Source: Chrysogorgia sp. JL179-B06
Lineage: Eukaryota > Cnidaria > Anthozoa > Scleralcyonacea > Chrysogorgiidae
Length of the DNA stretch: 64,000 nucleotides
Assembly: GCA_035772405.1 (NCBI GenBank)
Contig: JAYKKM010000153.1
Span: 248,001-312,000, forward strand
Reading direction: 5' to 3'
Within the stretch, counting starts at the first letter, position 1; every line of letters begins with the position of its first letter. Shown here piece by piece: positions 58,958-64,000 of this stretch. The translations under genes and the position numbers were made by a program. Under the pieces are notes generated by a model. It worked only from the letters and a program-made list of their open reading frames with translations, had not been told where the DNA came from and ran no database searches.

Positions 58958-59456
58958 CTATCTTAAAATATCACTCTTAACCAAAGCAATTTCATCAGCT
59001 GACAACAATTTTGAAGCGTCTGAAAGGTAGAATTTCCCATCTTGGAATTGACGTGACAGTGCTCCCTTGGAGTTGAGCATCTTGTTTTTAACCTCTTCTG
59101 CATCATAAGGAGTAAGGAGTACGCATTTCCAATGTTTGGGTGCAGTTTCATAAAACGATGTTTTACTGGACAGCAGCCTCGCACTAACCGTACATTGAAC
59201 GAAATATACTTCCTTTTCAAGGGATAGAATAATGTCCACACCCTCCATGTGTTTAGTGACATAATATACATTGTTTTCTACTTCCATTTCAGGCGGCAAA
59301 AACTTTTCTGGCAGTTCCACCTGTTTTAGGAAGGCGTTGCTTAAGTCTATTTCTCCGGTACCCGTCGTATGGTCCAATAACGTCAACGACCTCGTTTGCT
59401 TCCCCTTTGCTATTTGACAAATAGAGAACAAGTATGCTTCATTAATGGACAAACAT
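58958..59456 (-). CDS. second CR-like gene: C-terminal REase-like exon
   Basis: The minus-strand frame after AG at 59457-59458 reads CLSINEAYLFSICQIAKGKQ, then MEGVDIILSL, VYFVQCTVSARL and KHWKCVLLTPYDAEEVKN, and ends at TAA 58958. It aligns along its length with exon 10 of the plus-strand gene (MEGVDIIL, QCT/QCS, W-K-VLL-P), so the two are paralogues. The conserved LFE is LFS here, so the first acidic residue is lost, and QCT replaces the ExK-type site. This exon needs two preceding bases, whereas the upstream exon 62790-63197 ends in phase 0. One short exon of about 44 bp is therefore missing from the model, or the gene is broken. Confidence 0.7.
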
Positions 59457-59490
59457 CTTCATTGAGAAAAGATGTGTGTGGCATTGTTAA

Positions 59491-59544
59491 GATGGCGCAG
59501 TGTTTCAACTCTATTTAATGAGAGAGTTGGAACACTGTGCCATC
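59491..59544. repeat. 54-bp hairpin beside the REase-like exon
   Basis: GATGGCGCAGTGTTTCAACTCT pairs with AGAGTTGGAACACTGTGCCATC across a 10-base loop, with two mismatches. It lies 35 bp upstream (on the minus strand) of the acceptor at 59457. Confidence 0.75.
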
Positions 59545-59596
59545 CTAGCAATTTGTGTTTAAGTTAATATGTCGCGAGAATATCTTGTTCGCTTTT

Positions 59597-60078
59597 ACGA
59601 GGCGTCGTCACAAACTATGCGTTTTCGCTGCCTTTTTAAAAGTGGTTTAGCATTAGGAAGTTAAAATCTGGATAACATGGATCTAACCGTACTCTCTCTG
59701 TTGACTTGATAGATACAATCCAGGCCAAAAACCATTTGGACAGCACGATTTTACAAACTTTTGCAATAAAACGTGAAATGTTTAGGTTTACTTTTGTTTC
59801 CCCCATTCCCCCAATGTTGCCTTCCTAAACATTGAGTAGAAAACCAGCGATATGAAAATGATATTAGTATTGTTTGGGGGGAGTGGGAAATGCATTATGA
59901 GTGCATATGAATTGAAATGTCCATGATTTTGGCCTTCATTGTACAGCGTCAGCCCGGCACGCTGAATATGCGAGTTCAAATCCCGCTCATACAAAGTAGG
60001 GTTTTTCTCATGAATATATCGTATCATAATTCTACTATATTATATATATAGTATATAGTTTGTGACGACGCCTCATGG
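59597..60078. repeat. sequence bounded by short inverted repeats
   Basis: GAGGCGTCGTCACAAACTAT at 59598 pairs with ATAGTTTGTGACGACGCCTC at 60056. A 480-bp MITE-like insertion is likely; its interior has no recognised gene. Confidence 0.6.
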
Positions 60079-60970
60079 GAATCCAATTTCAGTTATTGAC
60101 GCTAGCGTCGTCAAAAAAAGTTTACCTATAGTCGATTGAATGGTCCATAGTCTATTGAAACCTAACGCATAGATTACGAATATTTCAAACATATGTCCGC
60201 GAACGACACCTTCACCTCTCATGCTAAATGTTTTGAATAGTTTGAGCTGAAAAGAAAAAAACAACAACTTTAGAAGTCAACTTTAAGCTGCACTGGTCTT
60301 CTAACGAAGCGCCACAATGCAGTTATACATCTGTTGAAAAGGACTTCCTTGTTCAAAAAAGTTGACGAGGGGAGGGGGGGAGGGAAGACTCATACCGACG
60401 AGGTACGTACCGACGGCGACGAGGTACGTAATCGTCCGAGTATTGTGCGCATTTGATGGCAAAAATCTCATTATCAGGGAAATATCGCACAAAATGAAAA
60501 AAAAAATCATTTTGCAAAAATTTAAACGCATTCTCTATAATATGCAGCTTTCTTTGATGTTCATATTTTTTATTCAGTTATATGTCAATTATTCTCTAAA
60601 AAAATTGATGTTAATTTGGGTTCTTTTCCCCCCACAATTTACTCTAAAACTAGAAGTTACTATCGCAAGGGAAGTGCTGCCTCTAAATCCAAGGCAGTTG
60701 TGATATTGTGCAAAATTGTAAAAATAAGTGGTGGGCTTATTGAAGTCAAAGTCGCAGTGTAGGTACAGGTAGTACAGCCTCGTACCCATGCGGTTATGGT
60801 TTAGGTAATACCAGAGCAGTGGGTTTGCTGGACTATACGTACTCGCACTCTGGGGTACGTTAGACATCTATCTGGGCCGCCCCTTTCTGCCCCTGGCTCA
60901 TTTGCAGATGTCTCACGTCTGTCCCAACCTTGTTGACCCTCCTTGTGTTGTAACCGTTCTCAATATCTAT
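60079..60970. other. no gene recognised
   Basis: Part of the large intron of the minus-strand CR-like gene. Frames reach 113 codons (60362-60703, plus) but are low-complexity and show no motif. Confidence 0.35.
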
Positions 60971-60978
60971 TCACAATA

Positions 60979-61955
60979 TAGTAGTTCATGAACATGTGTA
61001 ATATTAAACAGATGTAAGTTGAACAGTTGCATAAAAATGCAGTTAACATAAAGATAAAATAGTTGTATAACATAGTTAGAGGTACAAGGCTTGCATAAAA
61101 ATGCAGTTCAATATGAACACAAAAAGTTGACATTATAACTATAGTAGTTCATGAACATGTGTAATATTAAACAGATGTAAGTTGAACACTTGCATAAAAA
61201 ATGCAGTTAACATAAAGATAAAATAGTTGTATAACATAGTTAGAGGTACAAGGCTTGCATAAAAATGCAGTTCAATATGAACACAAAAAGTTGACATTAT
61301 AACTATAGTAGTTCATGAACATGTGTAATATTAAACAGATGTAAGTTGAACACTTGCATAAAAATGCAGTTAACATAAAGATAAAATAGTTGTATAACAT
61401 AGTTAGAGGTACAAGGCTTGCATAAAAATGCAGTTCAATATGAACACAAAAAGTTGACATTATAACTATAGTAGTTCATGAACATGTGTAATATTAAACA
61501 GATGTAAGTTGAACACTTGCATAAAAATGCAGTTAACATAAAGATAAAATAGTTGTATAACATAGTTAGAGGTACAAGGCTTGCATAAAAATGCAGTTCA
61601 ATATGAACACAAAAAGTTGACATTATAACTATAGTAGTTCATGAACATGTGTAATATTAAACAGATGTAAGTTGAACACTTGCATAAAAATGCAGTTAAC
61701 ATAAAGATAAAATAGTTGTATAACATAGTTAGAGGTACAAGGCTTGCATAAAAATGCAGTTCAATATGAACACAAAAAGTTGACATTATAACTATAGTAG
61801 TTCATGAACATGTGTAATATTAAACAGATGTAAGTTGAACACTTGCATAAAAATGCAGTTAACATAAAGATAAAATAGTTGTATAACATAGTTAGAGGTA
61901 CAAGGCTTGCATAAAAATGCAGTTCAATATGAACACAAAAAGTTGACATTATAAC
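60979..61955 (+). repeat. 163-bp tandem repeat, six copies
   Basis: Units with TAGTAGTTCATGAACATGTG, ATTAAACAGATGTAAGTTGA and GGTACAAGGCTTGCATAAAA repeat exactly every 163 bp (the first two differ at a few bases). The identical 62-codon minus-strand frames are by-products. The array lies in the intron of the minus-strand CR-like gene. Confidence 0.95.
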
Positions 61956-62062
61956 AATTGATAAACTAAGTTAATCAGAATTTGTTTCTTGTATAAATTA
62001 TAAAAATGCAGTTCAATATATTCTGTCGCTTTATATGTCAGTCAGCTGTGTATGAGGGACAC

Positions 62063-62162
62063 GGATGTGCATTCTTCTGCATGTTGTGCATTCTTCTGCA
62101 TGTTGTGCATTCTTCTGCATGTTGTGCATTCTTCTGCATGTTGTGCATTCTTCTGCATGCTC
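62063..62162 (+). repeat. 19-bp minisatellite
   Basis: Five exact or near-exact copies of TGTGCATTCTTCTGCATGT. Confidence 0.9.
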
Positions 62163-62789
62163 AATATCGTGAGAAACAATGAACTCACACCAATATATAT
62201 ACTTATAGTTATATACACCTAAAATAGAAGGAAAACTGTATTCACAAACAAAACAATTGATATGTGATGCTGTGATGGCAAGAAATCGCAGATACCTCGC
62301 AGACACTGAGCCATATTTTCGTTTGGTGAGCGCGTTTAACAAGAAAAATTAAGTACAATAACTATCTTTGTCGTCTTACCTTGACAAGAGAATACTTCCT
62401 CACTGAAGGCAGAACAGATCGTTCAAACTTCGCAGCGTTGACAAGTTCCGAACGGCGAAAGGTATAAGCAACTTTAATACACGTGATAAATACGTCACAA
62501 ACGTCATAAAACTGAACAAATATCTCGACAGACCGACCGACAGAGGGCAATTTACACAAATCGACATTTCGTTGACTATACATAGTTCCGCGAAGAAGTC
62601 TGGGTACGAGACATAGCAACCCAAGTCAAGATTAGTGTGCTGCCTACGGCAGCAAATACTGCACAATTTCAAGGTGGCTTTTAATGGCTGCACGCTTTTT
62701 TATCAAGCGATGCCTGCAAGCGATGCACGCCATTTGCATATAGCTCGATTACTATAATTTTCTAATTACGATAATTCTCGGGACTTTAC
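62163..62789. other. intron of the minus-strand CR-like gene, no exon identified
   Basis: A possible minus-strand donor (CTTGTCAAG|GTAAGA near 62371-62380) follows a frame ending SVLPSVRKYSLVK, but neither its phase nor its sequence fits the missing exon between the two CR-like exons. Confidence 0.35.
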
Positions 62790-63197
62790 CGTTGATTCCT
62801 GAGTTTTATTATTGCAAAGAAATTCCACGACAACATCCTGTGCAAGAGGAGACACTACTGTTATTTTCTCACGCAGACTTTCCTGCTTTAGAAAGGTCCA
62901 AGCCAGCCACTCCCTAGCAATGCCGCACGTATGCGCCAGTTCCAGGCAAGTAAGCCCATCCACGATACATAACACTAGTGCACTGACATACGAGCGTTCA
63001 CAGGAAGCAGGATCATAACTAGTAACAGGACAGACTAGATCAACACGAATAACATCCAATAAGGATACGCGACTCATACTTTTGTGTTCTTCAAATAGAT
63101 TTGCTGTCATTTCAGGTTTACGTTTCACAAACTTTATCAATCTATCAACTGTTCCCGGAACAAACCCAACGTAATCCAAATACTCCTCTGTCTCGGA
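62790..63197 (-). CDS. second CR-like gene: helical middle-region exon
   Basis: The minus-strand acceptor TTTATATTTTGCAG at 63198 opens 136 codons in phase 0 that end at donor GTAAAG (62789). It begins SETEEYLDYVGFVPGTVDRL and includes RSYVSALVLC, LAWTFLKQESLREKITVVSP and VVEFLCNN. It aligns with exon 9 of the plus-strand gene (DIFDNWLKFTGF, RSLFLSCLTIC, WTLLKEEDRKIMVVSTQAQK) with nearly identical length and the same phases. The NTPase exons expected upstream are not seen between 63198 and 64000 and presumably lie beyond the window. Confidence 0.75.
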
Positions 63198-63235
63198 CTG
63201 CAAAATATAAACAAACGGATGATGTAAGTGCTATA

Positions 63236-63282
63236 AGTCCCACCTTGAAACTTCACTCATGTTGAAACTTCGCTCATGTTGA
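63236..63282 (+). repeat. short tandem repeat
   Basis: CACTCATGTTGAAACTTCG is repeated about two and a half times. Confidence 0.6.
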
Positions 63283-63302
63283 AACCGCAGATGACTTTAG
63301 AG

Positions 63303-63743
63303 TTAAAGGGGAACTGTACCCAAAAAATAAATTACTTTTAAATAAAAGGCCTTTGAGTATAATGTTTAGAAATGTTAATAGTTTTACGGTATCTTCTCTT
63401 GTACTCGAGAAATAACGTTTTCATTCTCGTATTTTATGCTTCTGGACGCCGCCATTTTCGAGTTTGCTCGACGGCTCAAGATTGATGTACAGCGGTGGTT
63501 TTCTTTTCAAATTTGACGTCATTTGAGTGCTATCTTTTGTTCCTTGCACTCAAGTGACGTCAAATTGAAAAGAAACCCGTCTGAGCCGTCGAGCAAACTC
63601 GACGAGATATAAAATACGAGAATGAAAACGTTATTTCTCGAGTACAAGAACAGATATCGTAAAACTATTAACATTTCTAAACATTATACTGGAAGGCCTT
63701 TTATTTATAAGTAATTTATTTTTTGGGTACAGTTCCCCTTTAA
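63303..63743. mobile_element. MITE flanked by TTAA, near-complete palindrome
   Basis: TTAA-AGGGGAACTGTACCC at the left mirrors GGGTACAGTTCCCCT-TTAA at the right. Nearly the whole 440 bp is self-complementary (for example TTCTCGTATTTTATG with its partner near 63610 and GAGTTTGCTCGACGGCTCA with its partner near 63585). Confidence 0.8.
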
Positions 63744-64000
63744 GTTTAAGAGTCTAACACACGTCCTCTTGGTTAAGACAAGAGCTGTTGTTTACTTCTC
63801 GAGTAATGGAGGATGGTATTAAATATTCCTCAGACCTTGTCCAACCAAGCTGTGCTCTAGACCGGGTTTAACAATGAAGTTGTTCGTGCCAAACTCGGAT
63901 CATTACTAAAGAACCCTAAACAACAGACGAACAGCAAATAATGCAGAGCGATGCAGTTTCCGTTTATGTGGAAACTAAGAAATATCCCGAAGGTTAAATC
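63744..64000. other. upstream intron or flank, nothing recognised
   Basis: No exon of the minus-strand CR-like gene was found in the last 250 bp. Confidence 0.35.

Noticed and set aside
61272..61949. Four identical 62-codon genes on the minus strand
   Set aside because: They are identical because of the 163-bp tandem repeat and show no other coding evidence.
62362..62693. Missing exon of the minus-strand CR-like gene near its GTAAGA donor
   Set aside because: The frame ending at the donor is in phase 0 and the alternative phase starts with TGA, so it cannot bridge the exons at 62790 and 59456.

Overview
This is eukaryotic, intron-bearing, AT-rich nuclear DNA crowded with transposable elements, almost certainly from an animal. 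Penelope-like elements, a BEL/Pao gag, a ZMYM/TTF-type hAT transposon, a THAP zinc-finger exon, tRNA-derived SINE sequence and many fold-back elements suggest an early-branching metazoan such as a cnidarian. No single feature fixes the species. Most open reading frames in the window are by-products of repeats and are not listed.

Layout. 0.5-1.7 kb: fold-back element. 3.9-12.3 kb: large inverted structure with a satellite array (units of about 194 bp and longer) running forward to 8.64 kb and backward to 11.6 kb. 13.2-15.8 kb: SINE-bearing and fold-back repeats and a tandem duplication. 16.1 kb: THAP first exon. 17.0-19.4 kb: near-complete 2.4-kb palindrome carrying two opposed broken copies of a transposon gene. 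19.5-21.2 kb: another fold-back. 21.7-22.1 kb: minisatellite. 22.6-23.9 kb: BEL/Pao gag fragment. 24-25.8 kb: truncated Penelope-like element with inverted ends, hammerhead-like motifs and tRNA-like sequences. 26.2-27.5 kb: array of a 16-bp perfect palindrome separated by short spacers.

The main result is a ten-exon gene on the + strand from 30.1 to 53.8 kb, seen only by following splice signals. Its exons join with matching phases into 573 codons plus a stop. The product has a P-loop NTPase domain (Walker A split across a junction with an 11.7-kb intron, Walker B in exon 6) and a C-terminal restriction-endonuclease-like domain with a degenerate D...QxS site. This is the architecture of Crinkler/RHS-type (CR) proteins. 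A second gene of the same family runs toward it on the - strand (63.2 to 58.96 kb), with only its last two recognised exons in the window.

The introns of the CR-like gene hold most of the other elements: a second Penelope-like element (32.3-33.9 kb), an older transposon (about 34.4-43.7 kb) into which a hAT transposon with an OTU-protease gene has inserted (36.74-42.22 kb), fold-backs at 45.9-49.8 and 51.7-53.0 kb, and a TTAA-flanked MITE. The - strand paralogue contains a 163-bp tandem array. The transposase has one nonsense codon and the other elements are broken, so the only apparently intact host gene model is the + strand CR-like gene.
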